A stretch of 64,000 nucleotides of DNA from Exiguobacterium sp. RIT594 (GTDB lineage Bacteria; Bacillota; Bacilli; Exiguobacteriales; Exiguobacteriaceae): the NCBI RefSeq assembly GCF_003339585.1, contig NZ_QPKF01000005.1, forward strand, positions 1 through 64,000, given 5' to 3'. Of the stretch, positions 1 to 7,692 are shown in pieces (position 1 is the first letter of the stretch; the number at the start of each line of letters is the position of its first letter). Made by a program: the position numbers and the translations under genes. The notes beneath the pieces were generated by a model. It worked only from the letters and a program-made list of their open reading frames with translations. It was not told where the DNA came from and made no database searches.

Positions 1-70
1 AATCGCACTCTTCGGTCTCGCACTCGGTGCAGCCGGAATCGTCCTCGCTCGCAAACGTCAAAACGCATAA
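1..70 (+). CDS. 3' end of a probable LPXTG-type cell-wall anchored protein (partial)
   Basis: Only the last 22 codons are inside the window. They encode a hydrophobic helix (IALFGLALGAAGIVLA) followed by the basic tail RKRQNA and a stop. This is the membrane-and-charge end of a sortase sorting signal; the LPXTG-like motif itself would lie upstream. The tail closely resembles the end of the MPDTG protein at 30944 (RRKQNA), which suggests a related substrate. A single-pass membrane protein is the alternative. Confidence 0.5.
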   Translation, partial: IALFGLALGAAGIVLARKRQNA

Positions 71-90
71 GAGTTTACACCTAAACCACA

Positions 91-130
91 AACATCCCCT
101 TCAGGAATCATTTCTGAAGGGGATGTTTTT
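91..130. terminator. bidirectional intrinsic terminator
   Basis: A 13-bp perfect stem (acatccccttcag / ctgaaggggatgt) has a small loop and is followed by T-runs on the plus strand. It separates the convergent anchor-protein and DedA genes. Confidence 0.85.
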
Positions 131-719
131 ATTCCGGGACGAATTCTTCTTCTTTTTTTAGACGATTTCGCCGTTTTGCGTGCACGACACCGGAAATAAT
201 AATCGTCAATAACGCCGCGATAATCAGAAGTACCATACCTGGATGTTCACTTAACCACATTCCCAGTTCCGACCAGGTGACGACTTCACCGATTCGGACA
301 ATCAAGAACGTCCATAATCCGGTGTACAGCCCTGCCGCAACGAATGTCATTGCTAAATACCGCGGTAACGGATAACCGAGCAATCCGGCGACATAGTGAA
401 TCGGATGCCGGACTCCAGGTAAGAAAAAGGATAAACCGATCGCCCATAACCCACGACGCTCTAAAATCGATTCAGCCTGCTCCAGGAATTTTGATTTCAT
501 CAACCGTTTGACGAGTGGAATTTCACGAAAAAAACGTGCCAGCAGATAGAACCAGGCAAAGGCAATGAAAAAGACAGGCCAGGCGGCTAACCAAATCAAT
601 ACCGGATGAATTCCTTCCCGAACCCGTAACGCAGCATATCCCATCATCAGGACGTCATCTGACAGCGGCGTAAACATAATCCCACCGGCTAATCGGACCA
701 ATGCCATAACATCTACCAT
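129..719 (-). CDS. DedA/SNARE-associated family membrane protein
   Basis: This 196-aa integral membrane protein has the DedA pattern: an early re-entrant hydrophobic segment, the motif LSFFLPGVRHPIHYVAGLLG near residues 95-114, and later membrane helices with a basic C-terminus. Bacterial DedA proteins act as membrane transporters linked to proton-motive force maintenance and lipid (undecaprenyl phosphate or phosphatidylethanolamine) flipping; which applies here cannot be told. The start has an aaagga-type Shine-Dalgarno (SD) site just upstream. It stands alone, ending at the shared terminator. Confidence 0.85.
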   Translation of the reverse strand: MVDVMALVRLAGGIMFTPLSDDVLMMGYAALRVREGIHPVLIWLAAWPVFFIAFAWFYLLARFFREIPLVKRLMKSKFLEQAESILERRGLWAIGLSFFLPGVRHPIHYVAGLLGYPLPRYLAMTFVAAGLYTGLWTFLIVRIGEVVTWSELGMWLSEHPGMVLLIIAALLTIIISGVVHAKRRNRLKKEEEFVPE

Positions 720-910
720 TCTCTCACGTCCTTTTTTCTCTCTATATTAAAGTATGCCCGAATTTTCTTGAGTTGAGCCATCTTCTTTTCTTTAGTTTTT
801 CTTTTATTGCAAAATGCACGTCGAATTGGAGAAACAGGCAGGGATATTCCACCTGATGCGAGAAGGTAGTCAAGGAACCTAACTGCTTAAAAGATAGAGG
901 AGGAATTTCC

Positions 911-1705
911 ATGTTACATCGCCGGAAGACCTATACGATCCGCCCGGAACGACTGCAGGAATTTACCGAGTTCTTTCACACGTATCTCTACCCTTTACAA
1001 ATCAGCCACGGCGCCCGTCTTGTCGGCCGCTGGGTGAATGAAGCAGAAGATGAAGTCATTGCGATCTGGGAATACCGTGATCGTGAACATTACGAACAAG
1101 TCGACCGGGACGTCCGTGGCAGCACGTTACGCCGCGAAGCGATGAAAAAACGCGCCCGTCTCGGAAAAAACCTTTATATTAAATCAACGGAAGACTTTTT
1201 GACGGCAACCGGCGTCTATGCTCCGCCACGCGCCATCGTCAGTGTCACCGCTTATATTACAAATGAAGACGGCGAAGTCCTACTCGTCCGAAATCTCCAT
1301 CGTGGTGACACGTATGAAATGCCGGGTGGACAAGTCGAGAACCACGAATCGATTCTCGATGCTGTTAAACGGGAAGTCAAAGAAGAAACCGGAGCGGAGG
1401 TCACGATTGAAGGTATTACCGGTATCTATCAAAACGTCTCAAGTCACGTCCTCTGTGTCGCTTTCCGCGGTACGTATACCGGCGGCGAACTCCGTCCGCA
1501 AGAAGGCGAGACGGCAGAGGTCGGCTTCTTCGACTTGAACCGGGAGAACATCGACACGTATATCAAACGGGAACACTTCCAGTTGCGAACGCTCGATGCG
1601 ATGGACCCGCACTACTTCCCGCATGCCTTATATAAAGTCCGGCCTTATGAACTGATCAGCCGTTATGACGGCAATGCTCCCTCAGCTTTATCCGGTCAAA
1701 ATTAA
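911..1705 (+). CDS. NIPSNAP-domain / NUDIX hydrolase fusion
   Basis: This 264-aa protein has two parts. Residues 1-85 look like a NIPSNAP/dimeric alpha-beta barrel (YTIRPERLQEFTEFF, HGARLVGRWV, IWEYRDREHYEQV). Residues 107-235 are a NUDIX hydrolase with the complete box GX5EX7REUXEEXGU (GGQVENHESILDAVKREV then KEETGAEV, starting near residue 139). NUDIX enzymes cleave nucleoside diphosphates linked to another group; the substrate is unknown. A strong AGGAGG lies 7 nt before ATG. The two-domain fusion is unusual and may couple substrate binding or oligomerisation to hydrolysis. The gene is monocistronic, ending at a large hairpin region. Confidence 0.85.
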   Translation: MLHRRKTYTIRPERLQEFTEFFHTYLYPLQISHGARLVGRWVNEAEDEVIAIWEYRDREHYEQVDRDVRGSTLRREAMKKRARLGKNLYIKSTEDFLTATGVYAPPRAIVSVTAYITNEDGEVLLVRNLHRGDTYEMPGGQVENHESILDAVKREVKEETGAEVTIEGITGIYQNVSSHVLCVAFRGTYTGGELRPQEGETAEVGFFDLNRENIDTYIKREHFQLRTLDAMDPHYFPHALYKVRPYELISRYDGNAPSALSGQN

Positions 1706-1728
1706 CAGACATTAAAATGGACTCACGC

Positions 1729-1887
1729 AAAAAAGAATCACTCGACTTTTCACGCCCTTTTCTCAGGCGAGACACAAACCAGGTTTCCCGCCTCATTCAG
1801 GCAGGGAACCGGGTCTTGTTTGTCTCTGACAGCGCAAAATGCGCTTTTTCCTGCAGAAGTTGCGTGAAGCGAGTGATTCTTTTTTTA
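1729..1887. ncRNA. large multi-stem structured element between convergent genes (terminator or small RNA)
   Basis: A perfect 16-bp outer helix (1729-1744 with 1870-1885) encloses further pairings: TTCACGC/GCGTGAA, GAGAC..AAAC with GTTTGTCTC, GGTTTCCCGCCT with AGGCAGGGAACC, and a GCGC-AAAAT-GCGC hairpin. T-runs follow on both strands, so it can end transcription from both convergent genes. It is far more elaborate than a normal terminator. A shorter relative with the same helix order lies at 18370-18434. Confidence 0.55.
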
Positions 1888-1890
1888 CGA

Positions 1891-1926
1891 GATAAGGGTG
1901 GCAGATTATTATTCTGCCCCCTTATC
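1891..1926. repeat. second hairpin downstream of the structured element
   Basis: GATAAGGG..GCAG pairs with CTGC..CCTTATC across an AT-rich loop. There is no T-run on either side, so it may be an auxiliary stem that blocks read-through or decay rather than a terminator. Confidence 0.4.
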
Positions 1927-1971
1927 GTTATAGAGAATGACTTTTGAGGCCATCTTTTTTCTATCGATTGT

Positions 1972-2826
1972 TCATTCTTTAGAGAGCAAACGGGCAGTAA
2001 TTCCGGCATCATCCGTGACGTAGACTGCATCCTCTTGCCGGTTGACTTCGTAAGGAGATTGCTCCAGTGCTGCGACTGCTGTTTCACGCGAAGCAGCATC
2101 CGGATAAATCAATGTCCAGTAGGTCAGACCAACCGCATCATCGGGTGTTTTCGGTGCATCGACACCTGACCAGACGTTCGTTCCGATATGGTGGTGGTAG
2201 CCGCCGGCAGCCAGGAACAACGCCCGCATCCGGGACGCGTCCGCTGCGACATCAAACCCAAGTGTCTCGACATAAAACTTCCGGGCCGCTTCAAGTGACT
2301 TCACATGGAAATGGACATGTCCCATGACGGTATCTTCCGGCATGCCGTACCAGTCTTCCTCTCCTGCCTCGACGAGCATACTTTGCCAGTCGACCGGATC
2401 TGTCGTCATTTTGACGTCTCCATTTGCTTCGTACGTCCACGTATCACGCGGACGGTCGGCATAAATCTCAATCCCGTTTCCGTCCGGATCCGATAAATAA
2501 AAAGCTTCGCTGACGAGATGATCCCCTTGCCCGAGTTCAATTCCTTGGGCAATCAGATTCCGGATGACAAATCCGAGTTCTTTTCGGTTCGGTAATAAAA
2601 TCGCGAAATGATACAATCCCGCCACCGAATTTTTTGGAAGTTGTTTTGCCATGCTATGTTGCTCCAGAATGACGAGTGGTGTCGTCTTCGCGCCAAGTGT
2701 TGCCGTCTGTTCGTCTTGTGTTAAAACCGTTAATCCCAGTGCATCCCGGTAAAACGCAATCGATTGTTTCAGATTGGTAATCCGTAAGCTGACCGGTCCG
2801 AGTGTAATGTTTGGATTGATGTTCAT
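1972..2826 (-). CDS. catE: VOC-family ring-cleavage dioxygenase, CatE-like (catechol 2,3-dioxygenase)
   Basis: This 284-aa protein has two vicinal-oxygen-chelate modules. The first (about 8-120) contains FYRDALGL and DPDGNGIEIYAD; the second (about 168-282) contains GHVHFHV and GYHHHIGTN, with the metal-binding histidine pattern. Length and order match B. subtilis CatE (YfiE), which opens catechol rings with Fe(II). The gene is divergent from an HxlR-type repressor with a conserved N-terminal Cys, the same pairing as catDE with CatR/YodB. This suggests induction by catechol or quinone stress. No DoxX-like CatD partner is present here. A glyoxalase of other specificity remains possible. Confidence 0.75.
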   Translation of the reverse strand: MNINPNITLGPVSLRITNLKQSIAFYRDALGLTVLTQDEQTATLGAKTTPLVILEQHSMAKQLPKNSVAGLYHFAILLPNRKELGFVIRNLIAQGIELGQGDHLVSEAFYLSDPDGNGIEIYADRPRDTWTYEANGDVKMTTDPVDWQSMLVEAGEEDWYGMPEDTVMGHVHFHVKSLEAARKFYVETLGFDVAADASRMRALFLAAGGYHHHIGTNVWSGVDAPKTPDDAVGLTYWTLIYPDAASRETAVAALEQSPYEVNRQEDAVYVTDDAGITARLLSKE

Positions 2827-2905
2827 CTTGCTTCCTCCTCATAAGTTCGCTTCGTATCTTCATTATCAGTCAGAAGTGACAGGAACGGAAGTAGGCACAA
2901 AGAAG

Positions 2906-2930
2906 TGGTATAGTATCCTAAACGATACCA
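2906..2930. promoter_or_regulatory. candidate operator of the HxlR-type repressor
   Basis: An imperfect 25-bp palindrome runs from TGGTAT to ATACCA, with nested GTATC (2913-2917) and GATAC (2924-2928). It sits between the divergent catE-like and HxlR genes just before the HxlR ribosome-binding site, where a repressor could control both. Confidence 0.55.
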
Positions 2931-2946
2931 TGAAGGAGGAACAGCC

Positions 2947-3318
2947 ATGGAAGAGACACCAAGCTGCCGCGTCGAGACGGCACTCGAAATCCTGACCGGG
3001 AAATGGAAGCCGTCGATTTTGCTCGAACTGATCACCCACGACACGCTCCGGTTCAGCGAACTGAAGCGAAATCTCCCGAATATCACGCAAAAAATGTTAA
3101 CCGCTCAGCTCCGGGAACTCGAGCTGAACGATATCGTCCACCGGGAAATCTATCAGGTCGTCCCGCCCCGCGTCGAATATTCACTGACGGACTACGGTAA
3201 AACACTGATTCCTGTTTTAAATGCCATCAATGCCTGGGGTGAAAAGCATGTCGAGCATTTGGCTCAGAAAGACATGCTTCAAGATGTCACTATTTCTAGT
3301 ACCAGCGATTCATTTTAA
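2947..3318 (+). CDS. HxlR/MarR-type winged-helix regulator, CatR/YodB-like
   Basis: This 123-aa regulator has the DUF24/HxlR signature: a Cys at residue 7, ILTGKWKPSILLEL, LRFSELKRNLPNITQKML (recognition helix) and the wing VPPRVEYSLTDYG. In B. subtilis YodB and CatR the equivalent N-terminal cysteine senses quinones and diamide by thiol modification, and Cys7 here matches. It is transcribed away from the catE-like gene across a palindromic operator. AGGAGG lies 5 nt before ATG. Its stop codon lies inside its own terminator hairpin. Confidence 0.85.
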   Translation: MEETPSCRVETALEILTGKWKPSILLELITHDTLRFSELKRNLPNITQKMLTAQLRELELNDIVHREIYQVVPPRVEYSLTDYGKTLIPVLNAINAWGEKHVEHLAQKDMLQDVTISSTSDSF

Positions 3319-3335
3319 ATGAATCGCTCTTTTTT
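3304..3335 (+). terminator. intrinsic terminator overlapping the HxlR stop codon
   Basis: A 12-bp perfect stem, agcgattcattt/aaatgaatcgct, is followed by CTTTTTT. The TAA stop of the regulator lies in the loop. Confidence 0.85.
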
Positions 3336-3399
3336 ATGGGATATTCTGCCTTATTTCACGTATACTGACGGAATAGACTAACATAAGGGAGCGAAACCC

Positions 3400-4170
3400 A
3401 TGCATCAACTTCATGCGATTGAACAGTTAGTAGCACGCTTAAAGCAAGATCCGGCTGTCGAAGCCATTTTTTTGAAGGGTTCATTTGGACGCGGTGAAGA
3501 AGATGTCTATTCGGATATCGACCTTTACTGTTTAGTATCCGAAGAGCGGATAGCGAAATTTCTAACCCGTCGACTGACACATCTGTCCGTCTATCGTCCG
3601 ATCATCTGGAAAGACGACATCTTCATTGTCGCCCCGCAACTGATTGTCGTATACGATGATCTCCTGCATGTCGACCTGTTTACGGTGACGCGCGAATCGT
3701 TAAACCATTCCGATACGATTCGTGTCCTGTACGATCCGAAAGGACAACTCGAGGCGTACGTCGATACATCCTCTTTAGCACTCGGGACACAGGAAGCTGC
3801 GGATGAAGCGATTGATTCCGTCTGGTTCCTGTTCCAGTATCAAAAAGCAGCCGGGCGTGGAAATGCCTTATGGGCAGTCGAGATGTTACGCAGCGCACTG
3901 ATCAAATTTGCCAAGGTCCTATTACATCGGTATGTTCCCGACCGGGCACAGCTCGGCTTAAAAACGGTTGCTGACTATTTACCGGAAACTCCGCGCATAC
4001 GCCTTGAAGCCATTTATGGTGTTCTCGTTCCTGACACACATATGGAGGCGGCGCGTATCTACCGGGAGTTTTTACTGGCGGAACGGTCACACCTCCAACA
4101 GATGCTGATCGATCACCCGGAGACATTACAGTTACTCGACCGGTTGCTCGAATCCGAACAGGTCTGTTAG
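3400..4170 (+). CDS. nucleotidyltransferase-domain protein (aminoglycoside-adenylyltransferase-like fold)
   Basis: This 256-aa protein starts with a pol-beta-type nucleotidyltransferase core: LKGSFGRGEEDVYSDIDLYC near residues 24-44 supplies the GS...SDxDL metal site, with a later acidic strand LLHVDLFT. The remainder is helical, like KNTase-type C-terminal domains. Such enzymes transfer AMP to small molecules, proteins or RNA; the substrate is not evident and no resistance role should be assumed. It is a single gene behind the HxlR terminator and ends at a strong bidirectional terminator. Confidence 0.75.
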   Translation: MHQLHAIEQLVARLKQDPAVEAIFLKGSFGRGEEDVYSDIDLYCLVSEERIAKFLTRRLTHLSVYRPIIWKDDIFIVAPQLIVVYDDLLHVDLFTVTRESLNHSDTIRVLYDPKGQLEAYVDTSSLALGTQEAADEAIDSVWFLFQYQKAAGRGNALWAVEMLRSALIKFAKVLLHRYVPDRAQLGLKTVADYLPETPRIRLEAIYGVLVPDTHMEAARIYREFLLAERSHLQQMLIDHPETLQLLDRLLESEQVC

Positions 4171-4180
4171 ACGACACACC

Positions 4181-4215
4181 AAAAGCCGGCTCCTTCAAAA
4201 AGGAAACCGGCTTTT
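4181..4215. terminator. bidirectional terminator between convergent genes
   Basis: AAAAGCCGG pairs with CCGGCTTTT around a short loop. A and T tracts on both sides serve both convergent transcripts. Confidence 0.85.
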
Positions 4216-4223
4216 CATCTGTC

Positions 4224-5153
4224 TCACTTCACTTTAATGACAATCTTCCCTTTCGCATGACCTTCTTCTCCATAATCGTGCGCTTCTTTGATTTGATCCA
4301 AATCAAAAATCCGATCGACGACCGGTTTTAATTCACCACGCTCAACGGCTTGTGCGATATGTTGCAGCCGCTCTCCTGTCGGTTGCATGAAGACATACGC
4401 CACACGCGCGTCCGCCTGTTTTGCCTGTTCTTCATCCGGCGGTGTCGAGATGGAGACAAGCATTCCGTTTGGTTTCAGCATCTGGTACAACTTCGCTTGT
4501 CCGTCGCCGCCCATCGTATCAAACACAAAGTCCAGATCGCGGACAGTTTCTGCCGGATCCTGCTGTTTGTAATCGATGACTTCATCCGCTCCGAGCGCTT
4601 TGACCCAGTCGACGTTTTTAGTGCTCGTTGATGTAATGACATGCAGACCGTGTGCTTTTGCGAGCTGGATGGCGACTGTACCGACACCGCCTGAACCGGC
4701 CCCGATAAAGATTTTATCTCCTGCTTTCGCATCCATCACTTCAAACATGACCTGCCAGGCCGTGTGGGCGACGAGCGGCAGTGATGCTGCCTCTTCGAAC
4801 GTCAGGGCTTCCGGTTTCTTGACGACAAGATGGGCATCGACTGCGACATACTCTGCATATGTCCCTTGACGGGCGATATCCGGACGACTGAAGACTTCAT
4901 CGCCGACTTTTAGGTCCGTCACGTTCGCTCCGACTTCTTCGATCACACCGGACACATCCCAACCGATAACCAGCGGCATGTCATAACTGAGCATTTCCTT
5001 TAAGTACCCTTCACGGAGCTTCCAATCAACGGGATTGACACTCGCCGCATGAACGGCAATCAAGACATCATCTGCTCCGACGACCGGACGCTCAAGTTCC
5101 CCCACTTTAAATTGTTCCGATCCACCATACTGTTCAATATAAGCTGCTTTCAT
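4224..5153 (-). CDS. zinc-independent MDR-family NADP(H) oxidoreductase (quinone-reductase type)
   Basis: This 309-aa protein starts at the ATG with gaggagg 6 nt upstream; an upstream in-frame extension has no SD site. It has the GroES-like MDR N-terminus (HAASVNPVDWKLREG, GWDVSGVIEEVG) and a Rossmann domain with GAGSGGVGTVAIQLAK around residue 150. The structural-zinc cysteine cluster of alcohol dehydrogenases is absent. It probably reduces quinones or enones using NADPH. It is monocistronic. Confidence 0.8.
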   Translation of the reverse strand: MKAAYIEQYGGSEQFKVGELERPVVGADDVLIAVHAASVNPVDWKLREGYLKEMLSYDMPLVIGWDVSGVIEEVGANVTDLKVGDEVFSRPDIARQGTYAEYVAVDAHLVVKKPEALTFEEAASLPLVAHTAWQVMFEVMDAKAGDKIFIGAGSGGVGTVAIQLAKAHGLHVITSTSTKNVDWVKALGADEVIDYKQQDPAETVRDLDFVFDTMGGDGQAKLYQMLKPNGMLVSISTPPDEEQAKQADARVAYVFMQPTGERLQHIAQAVERGELKPVVDRIFDLDQIKEAHDYGEEGHAKGKIVIKVK

Positions 5154-5254
5154 GTCATTTCCTCCTCTGATTGTTTTACCTTTTAGTTGTTCCCCTTCAA
5201 GACTTGCGACAAACGAAAAAAGTGTACCGGCTCTTTCGAATCGGTACACGCCTG

Positions 5255-6727
5255 TCAGGTATGCGCTGTCTGTTGCAGTGTTAATGCCGTGGCATTTAAC
5301 GTATGGATTGCCTGCTGTAAATCAACGATTTGTTCGACTTGTGACCGTGTCAGACCGGACAATTGATCACTGCTCGTCAGTAACAGATTCATGAAAGCAT
5401 CCAGTTGTTCCGTTGCCTGCGCAATGTTCGTCAGACTGTTCGTGATCGTCACGAATTGCTGTTGTGCTCCGCTGATCGCTTGCACGGAATCTTTCGAATC
5501 GCTTGCAATCGTCTGCAAGGCGTCTTGACTCCGTTGCATCCGGGCTTCCTGCTCCCGCAGCAAACTCGTACTGGCATCAATCGAATTACCGGTCTGCATG
5601 ACATCACGATCGACCCGTTCGATGATTTGATTGATTTCCGTTGAAGCAGCCGCTGTCTGTGCCGACAAATTACGGATTTCCTGGGCGACGACGGTAAATC
5701 CTTTTCCGAACTCTCCGGCGCGTGCCGCCTCAATCGATGCGTTTAAGCTCAATAAGTTCGTTTGCGTCGCGATGGCATTGATGCTGGAAGTAATCGTAAC
5801 AATTTCTTTAAAACGTCCAGCAAGCTGTCCAAACGCCGTAACCGATTCGTCCATGCTCGCGGTCAGTTCTTGTAAGGATTCACCGGCTTCGCTGATGGTC
5901 GCGTGACTTTGTTCAGCCGTCACCTTCGACGAAGAACTGAGGGCAAGTGCCCGGTCGACGGCTGTCGCGACATCCGTCATTAATGCAACGTTATCCGTGT
6001 TCATCCGTTTAATCTGCCGGACAGATTGGGCATTTTTCGACGAGTTATCGGCTAACATCTGCATCGCCTGATCAATTTTTTCAAATGACCCTTTCGCCGT
6101 ATCTACGGTTTCACTCATTCCTGCCGTGAACGTCGTGACATCGGTTGCTGTAGCGGCTGATTGCTCGAGCGTCAATTGCGAGCTTGCGGCATAATGCTCC
6201 GCCTTCTCCTGTTGGCGTTTGACTTCCCGCATGACATTTCGGCCGAAAACTGCAACAAACGCGGCTGCGGAAAAGACCATCAGGTAGATGACAAACGCGA
6301 CAATCATATCAAACAGATTTGAAAACTGAATCGTTCCAAAAACCGTAAAGAGTACCAATTCCAGTAATCCGAGCAATCCTGCCACTACGACTAAATGAGG
6401 AATGAGGTAGATGACTGAAATCGTCAAATACAGATAAGCAATCGTCCAGATACTTTGAGACGGTAAGGTCACAAGGACAAGTGCCAGCACCAGGTAGGTC
6501 AAGACGATTTGAATATATTTTCCGCTAAGCTGATCGCCAAAAAACCGATTTCCGGCCAGCAAAGCGACCGTCAGTAACAGACCACCGAGCAAAAATTGAT
6601 AAAATACACTCATGGGCACATAGTCCAGTTGAACAAAAATAAAAATCAAGGGATGCGCGATTGTAATTAATGAAGCAATGAGACGAGAGAGAATTTTCGT
6701 ACTCAGTCTTTCAAGGGGTGAGACCAT
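5255..6727 (-). CDS. methyl-accepting chemotaxis protein with a polytopic N-terminus and no HAMP domain
   Basis: This 490-aa receptor has about six hydrophobic segments in residues 15-165, then a short linker and a signalling coiled coil with the conserved tip [20 protein letters not shown]. There is no extracellular sensing loop large enough for a Cache domain and no obvious HAMP, so the membrane domain itself is the likely sensor. I chose the ATG at 6727 (aaggag 8 nt upstream) over a TTG two codons earlier. It acts through CheA/CheW at the membrane; the ligand is unknown. Confidence 0.85.
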   Translation of the reverse strand: MVSPLERLSTKILSRLIASLITIAHPLIFIFVQLDYVPMSVFYQFLLGGLLLTVALLAGNRFFGDQLSGKYIQIVLTYLVLALVLVTLPSQSIWTIAYLYLTISVIYLIPHLVVVAGLLGLLELVLFTVFGTIQFSNLFDMIVAFVIYLMVFSAAAFVAVFGRNVMREVKRQQEKAEHYAASSQLTLEQSAATATDVTTFTAGMSETVDTAKGSFEKIDQAMQMLADNSSKNAQSVRQIKRMNTDNVALMTDVATAVDRALALSSSSKVTAEQSHATISEAGESLQELTASMDESVTAFGQLAGRFKEIVTITSSINAIATQTNLLSLNASIEAARAGEFGKGFTVVAQEIRNLSAQTAAASTEINQIIERVDRDVMQTGNSIDASTSLLREQEARMQRSQDALQTIASDSKDSVQAISGAQQQFVTITNSLTNIAQATEQLDAFMNLLLTSSDQLSGLTRSQVEQIVDLQQAIHTLNATALTLQQTAHT

Positions 6728-6875
6728 CTGCAAAACTCCTTCTGTTGGATTCGTACCCTTTTCTTATCGTCCATTTTAGAGAAGACGTGAAGCGTTCCCG
6801 CTAACTTTCATAACTTGACGCTTGTTTTCAGAAAGGCGTATGGTGAATATAAAACTGACAGAAAGGCGGCTTTTG

Positions 6876-7277
6876 ATGTTATATATATTAGTCGGACTGG
6901 CTGGTATCCTCGGTGCTTCCGCCCGTTATGGTCTCAGCCTTCTCGTCACTCATTTTGCCGTCGGAACGTTTCCGTGGGCGACATTAAGCATTAATCTGAT
7001 TGGCTGTTTTATCTTAGGGTATGCGACCCACTTTTTATTTAAGACGACGTTGCTTCATCAATACGCGATGACGGCGCTCGGAACCGGTTTCGTCGGTTCC
7101 TTTACGACATTTTCAACGTTCAGCGTCGAATCGGTCGAACTGTTACGGGCAGGGTTTTACGGTTATGCCTTTGCCTATATCAGCATCAGTTTGTTCGGCG
7201 GTTTGTTGATGTCTTATCTCGGCTACACCCTCGGGACAAGACGGTTACGTCTGTTTCAGAAGGAGGACGCCTCATGA
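6876..7277 (+). CDS. crcB: CrcB/Fluc fluoride channel, subunit 1
   Basis: This 133-aa four-helix membrane protein has Fluc signatures: GASARYGLSLL, the pore Asn in LSINLIGCFILGY, and GFVGSFTTFSTFSVE. The ATG at 6876 has a gaaaggcgg SD site. It overlaps the next crcB by 4 bp (ATGA), so the two are translationally coupled and probably form a heterodimeric fluoride exporter, as in many Bacillales with paired crcB genes. No convincing fluoride riboswitch is visible upstream. Confidence 0.9.
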   Translation: MLYILVGLAGILGASARYGLSLLVTHFAVGTFPWATLSINLIGCFILGYATHFLFKTTLLHQYAMTALGTGFVGSFTTFSTFSVESVELLRAGFYGYAFAYISISLFGGLLMSYLGYTLGTRRLRLFQKEDAS

Positions 7278-7630
7278 ATCTTGTTGCTCTTGCGACCGGT
7301 GCTTTTTTTGGTGCCATCAGCCGGTTTGCCGTCAGCCAGTGGATGAAAACATTTTGGAAAAAGGATTTTCCACTCGCGACATTCGTCATCAACATCCTCG
7401 GTTCTTTTTTACTCGGTCTCGTCATCGGTTCGCATTTGGATTCGACATGGACGTTATTGCTCGGCACGGGTTTTCTCGGTTCCTTTACGACGTTTTCGAC
7501 GTTTAAGCTCGAGACACTGCAACTCGTTCAGAATCAAAACAGAAAAACGCTGATCCTTTACCTCGGACTCAGTTATCTCCTTGGCATCAGTGCCGCATTT
7601 TTAGGAATCATTGTTTCATTGAACATCTAA
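7274..7630 (+). CDS. crcB: CrcB/Fluc fluoride channel, subunit 2
   Basis: This 118-aa partner of the preceding gene has GAISRFAVSQWM, the pore Asn in TFVINILGSFLLGL, and GTGFLGSFTTFSTFKLET. It starts inside the last codons of subunit 1 (ATGA overlap) with gaaggagg just upstream. Fluc channels assemble as antiparallel dimers; two distinct genes suggest an obligate heterodimer that exports toxic fluoride. The pair ends at a bidirectional terminator. Confidence 0.9.
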   Translation: MNLVALATGAFFGAISRFAVSQWMKTFWKKDFPLATFVINILGSFLLGLVIGSHLDSTWTLLLGTGFLGSFTTFSTFKLETLQLVQNQNRKTLILYLGLSYLLGISAAFLGIIVSLNI

Positions 7631-7682
7631 AAAGAACCAGGACTTTCCCCGGCACACGGGAACAATTCCTGGTTCTTGTTCG
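7630..7682. terminator. bidirectional terminator (crcB / degV)
   Basis: AAGAACCAGGA (7632-7642) pairs with TCCTGGTTCTT (7667-7677), with T-runs on both strands, between convergent genes. Confidence 0.85.
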
Positions 7683-7692
7683 TTTTTATTTT

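Noticed and set aside
1717-1947. 76-codon reading frame across the structured element
   Set aside because: It only exists by reading through the stems, lacks an SD site and has low-complexity composition.
3400-4170. Antibiotic resistance call for the nucleotidyltransferase and the APH-fold kinase at 41100
   Set aside because: Only fold-level motifs are visible and neither is near mobile DNA or resistance genes; the superfamilies are mostly housekeeping.
6728-6875. Possible fluoride riboswitch before crcB
   Set aside because: The leader is short and lacks the conserved crcB-motif pseudoknot sequences; the GGCG-ATGGTG resemblance is partial only.
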